This document shows, piece by piece, positions 41,449 through 49,962 of a stretch of 64,000 nucleotides of DNA (the stretch's first letter is position 1; every line of letters starts with the position of its first letter). Source of the DNA: JANWVO01 sp037446555 (lineage in GTDB: Bacteria; Acidobacteriota; Terriglobia; Bryobacterales; Bryobacteraceae); contig JBBIIK010000008.1 in the NCBI GenBank assembly GCA_037446555.1, forward strand, positions 32,249 to 96,248, written 5' to 3'. Position numbers and translations under genes: made by a program. The notes beneath the pieces were generated by a model that did no database searches, had not been told where the DNA came from, and saw only the letters and a program-made list of their open reading frames with translations.

Positions 41449-43545
41449 ATGCTTGCACGCCTGATGCTTGTGGCCGCCGCGGCGGCAGCCGCCGCCCAGC
41501 CCCCCGCCGCGCCTCCCGCGGAGCAACAGAGGGACCTGAAATTCACGCGCGAGCCGGCCCCGCCGGTGGTCAAGCCGGGCGAAAACGTCGTCATCCCGCG
41601 CAGCTACGCGCTGGTGGTGGGCATCAGCGAATATCCCAAGCTGCCTCCGCAAGGGCAGCTCCGCTATCCCGCGCGCGACGCCGCGGCCATTTACGCGGCG
41701 CTGATCAGCCCGGAGGGCGGGCAGTTCCCGCCGGAAAACGTGCGCCGCCTGATCGGCAAGGACGCCACGCTGGCCAACATCCGCGAGGCGCTGGAGAAGT
41801 GGCTGCCGTCGGTCTCGAAGGACGAGGACCGCGTGGTGATCTACTTTGCGGGGCATGGATTCGTGGCGGGCGGCAAGGCTTTTCTGGCCCCGTACGACAT
41901 CGACCCCGCTGACATTCCCGGCACGTCGTATCCGATGGAGAGGCTGGGGCGCGTCATCGGATCGGAGATCCGGGCGAAGTGGAAGGTGCTGCTGACCGAC
42001 TCTTGCCACTCGGGCGCCATCACGCCGGAGGCGGACACGCGGCAGATCAATGCCAGCTTGCTGCAGCTGGACCGCTCGTTGTTTTCGCTCACCGCCAGCC
42101 GCGACCGCGAGCAGTCGTTCGAGAGCGAGATCTGGGGCGGCGGGCACGGGGTGTTCACCTATTACCTGATCAAGGGCATCGAGGGCGAGGCGGACGAGAA
42201 CGCCGACGGCGTGGTCACTGCCGACGAACTGGGCGAGTACGTGCGCGTCAACGTCCGGCGCGACACAAAGACCAGGCAGAATCCAACCGCCGAGCGCGGC
42301 AGCTACGACCCCAGTATGATTCTGGCCTTCAATCCGGCGCGGGCGCCGTCGGCGCCGTTGCAACCGCCGAAGTTCGGCGCGCTGGTGATCGAAAGCAACA
42401 TGGACGGCGTGGAGGTCTTCGTCGACGGCAAAAGCCAGGGAGTGGTCAGCAAGGGCAAACCGCTGCGCCTGCCGGGCATCCAGCCGGGCGTGCACACCAT
42501 CCAGGGCGTGCGCATGGGCTACGAGCCGGACGGGCCGCGCGAGGAGACTGTTTATCCGGGGCAGGAGACGACGGTGACGTTGCGCATCGTCATCCCGCGC
42601 GTGCGGAAGCGCTCGGCCGTGGACGCCTTCAACGATGGGATGGAGTATTACCAGAAGGGATTCGAGAAGAACTACCTGAAGGCCGCGGGACTGTTTCAGA
42701 AAGCGCTGGCCGAAGACCCGAAATACAGCCAGGCGGCGTTGTATCTCGGCCGCGTGTACCACGCCCTTTACGACTACGACAAAGCCCGCAAGGCCTTTGA
42801 GCAGGCCATCGCCATCGACCCCGACTACGCCGAGGCGCAGGCCTCTTTCGGCGGCATGCTGCTCGATATCGGCGATCTGGACGCCGCCATCCGCCACCTG
42901 ACGGCTGCGCAGCAGCGCGATCCCTCCAATTCGCTCACCGCGGCGCTGCTGGCGCAGGCGTTCACACGAAAAGCCGCCTACGAGGAGGGGATCAAGTTCG
43001 CCCGGGAGGCCATCCGGCTGAATCCGGGCCACGGCGAGGCACACTTCTGGCTGGCGGAGGCGCTGCGGTTCAGCAAGCGCTGCCCGGACGCGATCCCTGA
43101 ATACCAGCAGTATCTGCGGCTGAGTGATTTCGACTCGAAGCTCGCCGGCAAGCTGAACTACTATGTGCTGGGCTATCTGGCGGGCATCGGACGCAAGAAG
43201 CGCGCGGCGCAGACCGACATCTGGCGCGAGCTGCAATTCATGGCCAATTTCGGGCTCTGCGATTGCGAGCGCATCGGGCGCCGCTTCGACGAGGCGGCGC
43301 GGTGGTGCCAGCAGGCGCTGCGGCTCGATCCTGCGGATCTCTACGCGCACTACGCGCTCGGCCTCATCTTCACCGAGAAGTTCAACCAGTCATCCTCGGC
43401 CGGGTATTTGTCGGCCGCGCGCGCGCACTTCGAGAAGGTGATCGAGCTCAACCCGGACACCGGCGAGGCCGAGCGGAGCAAGAAGTATCTGGCCCGCATC
43501 CGGCAAGTGGTGTCGCAACTGAGCCAGCCGGGTTCGGCCCCTTGA
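41449..43545 (+). CDS. secreted caspase-like peptidase with PEGA and TPR
   Basis: A 698-residue protein. A signal peptide (MLARLMLVAAAAAAAAQ) is followed by a C14 peptidase domain (about 50-295) with the catalytic pair in IYFAGHGF (His136) and LTDSCHSG (Cys186). A PEGA domain (about 305-370) and at least six TPR-like repeats to the C-terminus follow. Caspase-fold peptidases cleave after Asp, Arg or Lys; the specificity is not known. The TPR region likely binds a partner. GAGGAA is seven bases upstream of the ATG, so the start overlapping the previous stop was not used. A caspase in a ubiquitin-like and secretion-system block suggests a death or regulatory protease. Confidence 0.88.
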   Translation: MLARLMLVAAAAAAAAQPPAAPPAEQQRDLKFTREPAPPVVKPGENVVIPRSYALVVGISEYPKLPPQGQLRYPARDAAAIYAALISPEGGQFPPENVRRLIGKDATLANIREALEKWLPSVSKDEDRVVIYFAGHGFVAGGKAFLAPYDIDPADIPGTSYPMERLGRVIGSEIRAKWKVLLTDSCHSGAITPEADTRQINASLLQLDRSLFSLTASRDREQSFESEIWGGGHGVFTYYLIKGIEGEADENADGVVTADELGEYVRVNVRRDTKTRQNPTAERGSYDPSMILAFNPARAPSAPLQPPKFGALVIESNMDGVEVFVDGKSQGVVSKGKPLRLPGIQPGVHTIQGVRMGYEPDGPREETVYPGQETTVTLRIVIPRVRKRSAVDAFNDGMEYYQKGFEKNYLKAAGLFQKALAEDPKYSQAALYLGRVYHALYDYDKARKAFEQAIAIDPDYAEAQASFGGMLLDIGDLDAAIRHLTAAQQRDPSNSLTAALLAQAFTRKAAYEEGIKFAREAIRLNPGHGEAHFWLAEALRFSKRCPDAIPEYQQYLRLSDFDSKLAGKLNYYVLGYLAGIGRKKRAAQTDIWRELQFMANFGLCDCERIGRRFDEAARWCQQALRLDPADLYAHYALGLIFTEKFNQSSSAGYLSAARAHFEKVIELNPDTGEAERSKKYLARIRQVVSQLSQPGSAP

Positions 43546-43586
43546 GTTTTTCTCTGGAAACTGATGCAATAAGTGCTCCGATGGAC

Positions 43587-43592
43587 TACAAT
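43587..43592 (+). promoter_or_regulatory. possible -10 before the FHA membrane gene
   Basis: TACAAT lies in the 79-base gap after the caspase-like gene, with a weak ATGCAA 17 bases upstream (three of six consensus bases). It may give the FHA and T6SS genes some independence from upstream genes. Confidence 0.3.
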
Positions 43593-43624
43593 CACGTGCA
43601 TACGGTTTCGGAGGAGAACCGGGG

Positions 43625-44569
43625 ATGAGCCTTTATCAAACGCTCTACTTCATGTCCCTGGCCGGCGGCTTCGCCGGGCTTCTCTCCTGGGGACTGACCG
43701 CCCTTCTCTCCGCCACGTTGCTCTCGAGCCGCCCTGTGCTGGCAGACCTCACGGCGGCGGCGATCCTGGGCCTGATGATCGGCCTGCTGACGGTGGCCTT
43801 CTCGGACAAATGGTCCGGCAACAGGGTCGTTGCCCGGTATGTGCTCGCGGGCGGCGGCATCGGGCTGGTAGCCGGCATTCTGGGCGGCCTGGCCATGATC
43901 CCCATCACGCAGAACCTGGGAGACGCCTTCCCGTTCCTGGCGCGCCTGCTGAGCTGGACGCTGGTGGGCAGCCTCATCGGGCTGGGGCTGGGTCTGCGCT
44001 GGGTGATGGCCAACAAGATGCGCGTGGTGCACGCGTGCCTGGGCGGGCTGGTGGGCGGCGCCATCGGCGGCTCGCTGTTCCATGTGCTGGGCAGCCGGAT
44101 TCCCGACCTGACGCAGGCGCTCGGCTTCGTGCTGGTCGGCGTGGGCATCTGTTTCGGCGTCACGCTGGCGCCGATCCTGCTGCGCGACGGCGTGCTGAAA
44201 TTCGTCTCGAGCGGCGACGCCCGCGCGCAGGCCAAGTTCGGACGCAGCGGCAAGGAGTGGGAGATCCGGCAGGGCGACACGCTGCTGATCGGCTCGCAAT
44301 CGCTGGACCTGAACAAGACGGCGTTCGCAGTGGGCGTTCAGGTGTTCATTCCCGACGCCGCCATCGCCGCGCGCCACGCCATCCTGTTCGGCAAGGACGG
44401 ACGTTTCTATATCGCCCGCCATCCGGATGTCAACAACCCGCAGGGCCTGGCCCGCTACGTGTTGCGCGTGCGCGGGCGCACGGTCACCACGTCACAGGAA
44501 CTGAAGGCAGGCGACGATATCCTGGTCGGCCGCACGGCCATCAAGTTCCTGACCAAGAAGGAGGGGTGA
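43625..44569 (+). CDS. six-TM protein with C-terminal FHA domain
   Basis: A 314-residue protein. Six hydrophobic helices fill residues 1-195, including AAAILGLMIGLLTVAF and LARLLSWTLVGSLIGLGLGL. The C-terminal 105 residues fit an FHA domain: LLIGSQSLDLN, then IAARHAILF where the usual S-x-x-H is A-R-H, then NNPQG and ILVGRTAIKF. FHA domains bind phosphothreonine; the absence of the Ser in S-x-x-H may weaken binding. The domain is probably cytoplasmic and may read phosphorylation by the neighbouring kinase. GGAGGAGAA precedes the ATG. The stop overlaps the vWA gene. Confidence 0.82.
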   Translation: MSLYQTLYFMSLAGGFAGLLSWGLTALLSATLLSSRPVLADLTAAAILGLMIGLLTVAFSDKWSGNRVVARYVLAGGGIGLVAGILGGLAMIPITQNLGDAFPFLARLLSWTLVGSLIGLGLGLRWVMANKMRVVHACLGGLVGGAIGGSLFHVLGSRIPDLTQALGFVLVGVGICFGVTLAPILLRDGVLKFVSSGDARAQAKFGRSGKEWEIRQGDTLLIGSQSLDLNKTAFAVGVQVFIPDAAIAARHAILFGKDGRFYIARHPDVNNPQGLARYVLRVRGRTVTTSQELKAGDDILVGRTAIKFLTKKEG

Positions 44570-46062
44570 TGCAGCCAGCAGGAACCGCCATGAAAACCAT
44601 ACGCCTCGCGCTGGCCGCTGCGTTTCTTTGGACCGCCGCAGCGCCGGCCTTCGGCCAGAATCCGGGCCTCGACTTCGCCGAACCTCTCAAGCTCGTCTCC
44701 TGCGAGCCCGCCTCGACGGTGCCCTGCTTCCGCATGAAGCTGAATCTGGTGGACGGCGCGGGCCAGCCTTACAACGCGCAACTGCCGCCGCCCGACAAGC
44801 TGGCTTCACAGATCACGGTCACCGTGGGCGGCCAACAAGTCACTCCCTTTTACGCCACGGCCGCGGGCGAGTCCGTGGCCAAAGTGAAGGGGCGGGCGGC
44901 GCTGGTCATCGTGGACATCTCTGGCAGCATGAAGAAGCTGCTGCCCATTGGGCAGACACGGTTTGATGCGGCGAAGATGGCGGTGAAATCGTTCCTCGGA
45001 CAATTCGAGGAAGGCGTGGACCGCATCGCCGTGGTTCCATTTGAGAGCCACATGGTGCAGGAGCGGATCCGCTCGGCGGTTTTCGCGCGCACGCGCTCGG
45101 CGGCCATCGCACAGGTCGACAGCCTGCCGGAGCCGGAGCTGCGCAACAACACAGCGCTGTTTTCCTCCGTCGTGTTCGGCATCGAGACGCTGCGCGAGGC
45201 GCTTCCGCGGCTTGAGAAGGAGATGGGCGAATCGCCCGAGGCGATGGTGATCGTGCTCACCGACGGCAACAACGAAGTGCTGCGCGGCGACGATCCCGGG
45301 CTGCTGGCAGGGCCGGCAGGAATGGACGAGGCGGCGCGGTACGCGCGGCAGGCGCCGTTCCCGGTCATCGCCATCGGATTCGGCGAGCCGGGCGCGCTGG
45401 ACGAGGCGGCGTTGCGGCAGATCAGCACGAAATACTACCTTGCTTCCGACTATGATGGCTTGCGGCGCATCTTTACTTTCACCAGAACGTTCCTGAACAA
45501 CCGTGTGTCGGCCACGTTCTCGTCGCCGTATCCGGACCGCGCCTCGCTGGCCGGGCAGAACCTGCCGGTGACCGTGGAGCTGAAGCTGCCCAACCGACAG
45601 GTGCTGAAGTCGCCGGAAACGCTGTGGTCCGCCCCGCAGATGGGCGTGCCCGTGTATGCGGGCAAGTGCACGCCGGACGAGATGAAGGCGGTGCTTCAGG
45701 CATTGCCGGTGAGCGCGGGCTGGACCTCGATCGTCCGCCCGCTCGGAGTGTTTTGCGGTCTGGCGCTATTGCTGCTGTTGATGTGGCACTGGCTGCCGCG
45801 GCTGGTGTGGCCCGAGCAGTTCATCGGCGTCATGCCGGGCACGGGCGCGGGCCAGGCCAAGTGGGCTTCGCAGACGAGGATCGTCAACGGAGTCATCGCC
45901 GGAAGGCCGGCGCCGCCGGGCTTCCAGAAGGGGCCCGGTGGCGTGGCCATGCCGCCGCGCAGCGCCGCCGACGCCACGGTGGTCAATCCCCAGGCGCACC
46001 GCGATTTTTCCCAGACGAGGCTTGGCAACCGCCAGGGGCTGGGCCCGAGGGAACCGTTTTAG
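44569..46062 (+). CDS. vWA-domain membrane protein
   Basis: A 497-residue protein with a signal-like N-terminus, a beta domain (about 30-100), a von Willebrand A domain (about 112-290) with an intact MIDAS start VDISGSMK and VIVLTDGNNE, a beta domain, then a membrane helix (GVFCGLALLLLLMWHWL, about 390-410) and a charged tail. It probably binds a partner through a metal ion in the periplasm. An in-frame extension of over 330 codons upstream is low-complexity and was rejected. The ATG overlaps the previous stop (TGATG) with GGAGG upstream. An ATG seven codons later is also possible. Confidence 0.8.
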   Translation: MQPAGTAMKTIRLALAAAFLWTAAAPAFGQNPGLDFAEPLKLVSCEPASTVPCFRMKLNLVDGAGQPYNAQLPPPDKLASQITVTVGGQQVTPFYATAAGESVAKVKGRAALVIVDISGSMKKLLPIGQTRFDAAKMAVKSFLGQFEEGVDRIAVVPFESHMVQERIRSAVFARTRSAAIAQVDSLPEPELRNNTALFSSVVFGIETLREALPRLEKEMGESPEAMVIVLTDGNNEVLRGDDPGLLAGPAGMDEAARYARQAPFPVIAIGFGEPGALDEAALRQISTKYYLASDYDGLRRIFTFTRTFLNNRVSATFSSPYPDRASLAGQNLPVTVELKLPNRQVLKSPETLWSAPQMGVPVYAGKCTPDEMKAVLQALPVSAGWTSIVRPLGVFCGLALLLLLMWHWLPRLVWPEQFIGVMPGTGAGQAKWASQTRIVNGVIAGRPAPPGFQKGPGGVAMPPRSAADATVVNPQAHRDFSQTRLGNRQGLGPREPF

Positions 46063-46137
46063 ACCGCGGCGCCGCGCCGCTGTCCGGGTTGTTGTTTGGA
46101 TGACGACTGACCGGAAATCCAGAGAGGAGACCAACTC

Positions 46138-46644
46138 ATGCCGCTAGTCAAGGTGATTCGCAAGGGGGTGACGCCCTCCGTGCGAAAGGTGCCCACATCG
46201 ACGGCCGCCGTCATGCTCCCCATGACCCTGAACCGGGTCGGCAAGGAGGCGGCCTCGGAAAACGAGGAGCTCACGAAGGTCGAGGACCTCAACGACGCCT
46301 TTGCCAAGTTCAAGCCCGAGCTGAATTTCAAGGCCAACGCAGGACCCGAGGAGACCGAGTTCCGCGCCGAGTTCAAGTTCCGCTCGATGAAGGACTTCGA
46401 CCCGGAGAACCTTCAAAAGAAGCAGGAATTCCGCGACGAGGAAGGCAACGTCACTTACGCCCGCAACGACATTGCCGACCTCAAGGCCAACATCGACCTG
46501 CTGTACCGTCTCAAGGACCGCTGGAAGCTGCCCGCCGTCCGGCGCGCCTGGAACAGCGAGGAGCAGCGGGGCGAAATCATCCGCGCATTGGGCCGCCTGC
46601 GCGAGGAGCTGCAGAAAGTGGCCGGAAAGGGAGGGGCTCAGTAA
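46138..46644 (+). CDS. tssB: T6SS contractile sheath small subunit
   Basis: A 168-residue VipA/TssB protein. It has the characteristic central motif FRSMKDFDPENLQKK and a helical C-terminus (LYRLKDRWKLPAVRRAW, then GRLREELQKV). With TssC it builds the contractile sheath that drives the needle. The N-terminus is Lys/Arg-rich. A good site (AGAGGAG) precedes the ATG. It is followed directly by tssC. Confidence 0.93.
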   Translation: MPLVKVIRKGVTPSVRKVPTSTAAVMLPMTLNRVGKEAASENEELTKVEDLNDAFAKFKPELNFKANAGPEETEFRAEFKFRSMKDFDPENLQKKQEFRDEEGNVTYARNDIADLKANIDLLYRLKDRWKLPAVRRAWNSEEQRGEIIRALGRLREELQKVAGKGGAQ

Positions 46645-47979
46645 ATGGCTGAACTCGTTGAAACCCGCACAACCGCCGAGATTCTCGGCGAAAGCGTCGC
46701 CAAGGAGCTGTTGCAGGAGATCTTTTCCGACCTGCATCCGGGCTTCATGGACGAGTCGCGGACCATCTCGTCGATTTTCACGCCGCAGTCTGCGACGGAC
46801 TTCCTGAAGCAGTTGATGGACCTGGAGACCCTGCTCTCGGTGGAGGACACCTACGAGCAGACGGTGAAGAAGCTCCAGGAGCAGATCGACAAGGCGGAGG
46901 CCATCCGCGACGAGCTGCTCGAGAAGCTGTTCGCGCAGATCCGGCCCATCGAGCGCGGCTACCGCCAGGTCCAGCTGTTCTTCGAGAACTCGAAGGTGAT
47001 GGACGGCAAGGTGCGCAAGCCCGTCGAGCTGTACGTTCTGAACGCCGACCCCAAGGCGATGAAGGACGTCTTCTCGATGAACATCGCCGCAGTGGAGAAT
47101 TTCGTCCGCAAGCGGAACGACAACTTCAATTTCCGCGATGACATCTGCAACCTGGCGGTGCCCGGCATGATCCCGCAGCCGGTGCGGGAGAAGTTCGAGG
47201 ACATCGCCAATATGTGGGGCATGTTGCTCATCACGGATGTCGACGACGAGAAGTCGTTCCGGAATCTCGAGCGGAACTTCCTGCCCGGCGGCAAGTACGA
47301 GTTCATGAAGCGGCCGGAGGACCGGGCGGCGGCAGACGTGGTCTGCTCGGGCTACCTCATGGCCCGGTCGAAGCACTGGTTCGAGAAGACTGTCGACGGC
47401 GGCGACGATCTCTACGTTCCTCCTTCGCTGGTCTTCGCCGGCGCGGTGGCACGCGCCGACGACGGGCAGGGCATGGCGCAGGGGCCCGTCGGCTCCCGCT
47501 TCGGCCAAATCGTGGGCGTGGAGAAGGTGCGCTTCGAGCCATTGATCGGCGAGATGGAGCACCTCTCGATGGAGCGCCAGCTCATTCCCATCATCCGGGA
47601 CGCCGACAACCACCTGTGCTTCTTCGGCTGCCGCACGCAGGCCGAAGATCCCAACGGCGTGCTGAAGTTCTTCACGAGCTACCGGATCCTTCGCTACCTG
47701 GAGCGCTGCTGCCGCCACTACCTGCTGCAGGTGGCCGGCCAGGTGCTGACGCGCGACTTCATGGAAGAGAGCATCGAGAAGCCCCTGAAGCGCCTGTTGG
47801 ACGAGCAGGTCGAGCAGGGCACGATTCTCGGCTACGACCTGTTCGTCGACAAGGATTCCAACAAGCGTATGCAGGGCATCTGCGACATCAGCCTCAACGT
47901 TATGCCCACGGGCCCGGCCGAGACCTTCGTGCTGAAGATCGACACGCCGGAATTCGCCAAGGGCGAGCAGAAACAGTGA
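46645..47979 (+). CDS. tssC: T6SS contractile sheath large subunit
   Basis: A 444-residue VipB/TssC protein. Regions such as IADMWGMLLI-type strands, FLPGGKYEFMKRPEDR, MARSKHWFEKTVDGGDD, CFFGCRTQ and RILRYLERCCRHYLLQVAG fit the family, with DISLNVMPTGPAETFVLKI as the last beta hairpin. It packs with TssB in the sheath. It starts immediately after tssB with no gap, so the two are translated together. Confidence 0.93.
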   Translation: MAELVETRTTAEILGESVAKELLQEIFSDLHPGFMDESRTISSIFTPQSATDFLKQLMDLETLLSVEDTYEQTVKKLQEQIDKAEAIRDELLEKLFAQIRPIERGYRQVQLFFENSKVMDGKVRKPVELYVLNADPKAMKDVFSMNIAAVENFVRKRNDNFNFRDDICNLAVPGMIPQPVREKFEDIANMWGMLLITDVDDEKSFRNLERNFLPGGKYEFMKRPEDRAAADVVCSGYLMARSKHWFEKTVDGGDDLYVPPSLVFAGAVARADDGQGMAQGPVGSRFGQIVGVEKVRFEPLIGEMEHLSMERQLIPIIRDADNHLCFFGCRTQAEDPNGVLKFFTSYRILRYLERCCRHYLLQVAGQVLTRDFMEESIEKPLKRLLDEQVEQGTILGYDLFVDKDSNKRMQGICDISLNVMPTGPAETFVLKIDTPEFAKGEQKQ

Positions 47980-48011
47980 CCGGTTCTCGTTTCTAGGATG
48001 GAGCGAATCGG

Positions 48012-48506
48012 GTGAGCGACGGACGCGAACACTGGGCCGGTTCGGCCGCCAGAGCCCACGAAAAAACGGGCGGCAACGTCCAGGCGGGCAAGATGCCCTT
48101 GCCCGCCGGAGGGGACGCCGCCCGCAAGGTGGAGACCGAGGGCGACCTGATCAACGAGGCGCACGGAATCCGCACCGCCCCGCGCGGCGAGTACCGCAGA
48201 TCGATGCAGCTCAACCTCCCGCGCGTGGTGGGGGCGAGGATGGCGGAGCCGACAGCCGCGCCGCCGGACCTTTCGGAGAGGAAGGCATCCGATTACCTCC
48301 CGCCCGCTTTGAAAGCGCAACTGATCGCCCAGGGCAAGCTGGCGCCCGAGCAGGCGCCTGCTCCCGCCCGGGAATCAGGCAGCGCAATGGAAACCGCCGC
48401 TGCCGGCGGCGAGACACGGGCCCGCGAGGCGCCCGTCCCGCAACCCGCGCAGCCGCCGCTGGCCAAACGTTTCTTTGGAAAGTTGTTTGGCCTTTTCAGC
48501 AAGTAG
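48012..48506 (+). CDS. small disordered protein of unknown function
   Basis: A 164-residue protein with a GTG start, GGAG eight bases upstream. The sequence is Ala/Pro/Glu-rich and looks disordered, with a short hydrophobic C-terminus (LAKRFFGKLFGLFSK) that may be an amphipathic helix. No family is recognised. It lies between tssC and hcp, a position where T6SS regulators or tube-associated adaptors occur. Its function is unknown. Confidence 0.5.
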   Translation: MSDGREHWAGSAARAHEKTGGNVQAGKMPLPAGGDAARKVETEGDLINEAHGIRTAPRGEYRRSMQLNLPRVVGARMAEPTAAPPDLSERKASDYLPPALKAQLIAQGKLAPEQAPAPARESGSAMETAAAGGETRAREAPVPQPAQPPLAKRFFGKLFGLFSK

Positions 48507-48521
48507 AGGAGGAAGAGATTC

Positions 48522-49004
48522 ATGGCCGCATCGCCCTACCGGTGCACCGTCACCATCGACGGAACCAAATTCGATGCCGTGTCCACTTCCGTCCGTTTCC
48601 ATACGGACAAGGACCGCACGGGCATGCCCCAGATGGGCAGCCTGAACACGAAAATCCGCGTCATCGCCGACTTCCACGATGACAAGAACCTGCCTTTTTC
48701 GGCGCTGAAGAAGTTCTTCGATCTGGCCAACGTCGTCACCCGCGAGAAGATCAAGGACATCAAGATCGAGTACTGGAAGGACGACAGCCACGAGGACGCC
48801 CTGGTGAGCTTCGGCTTCAAGGGCTGGATCAGCCGTTTCGAGACCTCCAACCCGCACCCGCTCGGCCTTGCCGGGCTTCACACGGACGAGGACTTCGCCA
48901 ACAATCCGGCCACGGCCTTTCCGAGCCTGAACCATGTCCTGGTGCTCGACCTGGAGCCTACGCTCAACCAGGAGAAGTTCAAGGACATCAAGATCAGCAA
49001 GTGA
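48522..49004 (+). CDS. hcp: T6SS tube protein Hcp (1)
   Basis: A 160-residue Hcp/TssD-like protein. It shares a beta-barrel pattern with the next gene (VTIDGTKFDAVSTSVRFHTD and DFHDDKNLPFSALKKFFDLA). Hcp rings stack into the inner tube fired by the sheath. Relative to the second copy it has an insertion of about 15 residues (GLHTDEDFANNPATAFPS), which could be an effector-binding loop. AGAGGAGGAAGAG precedes the ATG. Confidence 0.85.
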   Translation: MAASPYRCTVTIDGTKFDAVSTSVRFHTDKDRTGMPQMGSLNTKIRVIADFHDDKNLPFSALKKFFDLANVVTREKIKDIKIEYWKDDSHEDALVSFGFKGWISRFETSNPHPLGLAGLHTDEDFANNPATAFPSLNHVLVLDLEPTLNQEKFKDIKISK

Positions 49005-49036
49005 GGAGCCTGTCAGAGGAAAAAGGAGGATAAGCC

Positions 49037-49474
49037 ATGCCGAATCCCTATCGCAGCACCGTCACCATCGACGGAACCAAGTTCGAGGCCGTCAGCACAC
49101 AGGTCGTCTTCACCACCGACAAGGACAAGGCGGGAATGCCGGAGATGGGCAGCCTGAAGACGCGCATCCGCGTCTGGGCCGACTTCCACGACGACAAGAA
49201 CTTGCCTTACTCCAGCCTGCAGAAGTTCTTCGATCTGGCCAACGTCGTCACCCGCGACAAGATCAAGGACATCAAGATCGAGTTCTGGAAGGACGACAGC
49301 CACGAGGACGCGCTCTGCTGCTACAAGTTCAAGGGCTGGATCTCGAACTACGAGGTCTCCAACCCGCCGCTGGAAATGGCCGGCTCGGCCGATGGCCTGA
49401 ACCACATGATCGTGATGGACCTCGAGCCCGTCATGAACCAGCAGAACTTCCAGGAGATCACCTTCAGCACCTAG
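49037..49474 (+). CDS. hcp: T6SS tube protein Hcp (2)
   Basis: A 145-residue paralogue of the preceding gene, over half identical by eye in the common parts (VTIDGTKFEAVSTQVVFTTD, KFFDLANVVTR). It lacks the insertion. Two Hcp copies may make mixed tubes or carry different effectors. AAAGGAGGA precedes the ATG. Confidence 0.85.
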   Translation: MPNPYRSTVTIDGTKFEAVSTQVVFTTDKDKAGMPEMGSLKTRIRVWADFHDDKNLPYSSLQKFFDLANVVTRDKIKDIKIEFWKDDSHEDALCCYKFKGWISNYEVSNPPLEMAGSADGLNHMIVMDLEPVMNQQNFQEITFST

Positions 49475-49554
49475 TCGCCGGCCGGCGCCGCCGGCTGCGG
49501 GCCGCGCGGCGGAAGCTTGTAGCGGCCCGCACCCGGCAGAAAGGAGAGGCTGCC

Positions 49555-49911
49555 ATTCCCTTCATCGCGTTTCCTCTCCGGCTGGAAGGCGGTTTCCTGA
49601 AGCGGACCGGCGAGGCCGAGGCTGTGTTGCGTTTCATCGAGATGATGGCGCGCACGCCCGGCGGCAGCTGGGCCGGCTGCCCCAGCTTCGGAGTGCGCCA
49701 TTTCTTCGAAAACATGAGGGTGCGGCCAGAAGGGTTGCGGCAGGCCGAGAAGGCCATCAACGATACGCTGGCCGATCTCGGCATCACGCACTACCGCCTG
49801 AAGTCGATTCAGAAGGAGCCGGGTCCCAACCCGGATGTGGATGTTTATTCGGTGACGCTCGTCTCCACGGAGGATCCCTCCATGACCTGGACCTCCCGGC
49901 TGGGCGAGTAG
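49555..49911 (+). CDS. tssE: T6SS baseplate protein TssE, apparent ATT start
   Basis: A 118-residue gp25-like protein that caps the sheath at the baseplate. The N-terminus IPFIAFPLRLEGGFL, the core WAGCPSFGVRHFFE and DLGITHYRLKSI, and the end DVYSVTLVSTEDPSMTW fit the family. AAGGAGAGG lies eight bases upstream of an in-frame ATT that begins this sequence; no in-frame ATG, GTG or TTG is close. The nearest in-frame ATG is after the conserved core begins, so ATT initiation, as in infC, is inferred. Confidence 0.85.
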   Translation: MPFIAFPLRLEGGFLKRTGEAEAVLRFIEMMARTPGGSWAGCPSFGVRHFFENMRVRPEGLRQAEKAINDTLADLGITHYRLKSIQKEPGPNPDVDVYSVTLVSTEDPSMTWTSRLGE

Positions 49912-49962
49912 AAGCGAGGCTCCCCGGCGCGAGCCAACCGCCGCGGGGCAGCAGGAATCAAG

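Noticed and set aside
43573..46062. Extended frame for the vWA gene
   Set aside because: The added 330 codons are low-complexity and overlap the FHA gene; the start with GGAGG and signal is at 44569.
49474..49554. Terminator after the second hcp gene
   Set aside because: GC-rich inverted bases are present, but no T-run follows.
48934..49911. Extended frame for tssE
   Set aside because: The extension overlaps hcp and is Arg-rich; a Shine-Dalgarno site precedes the ATT at 49555.
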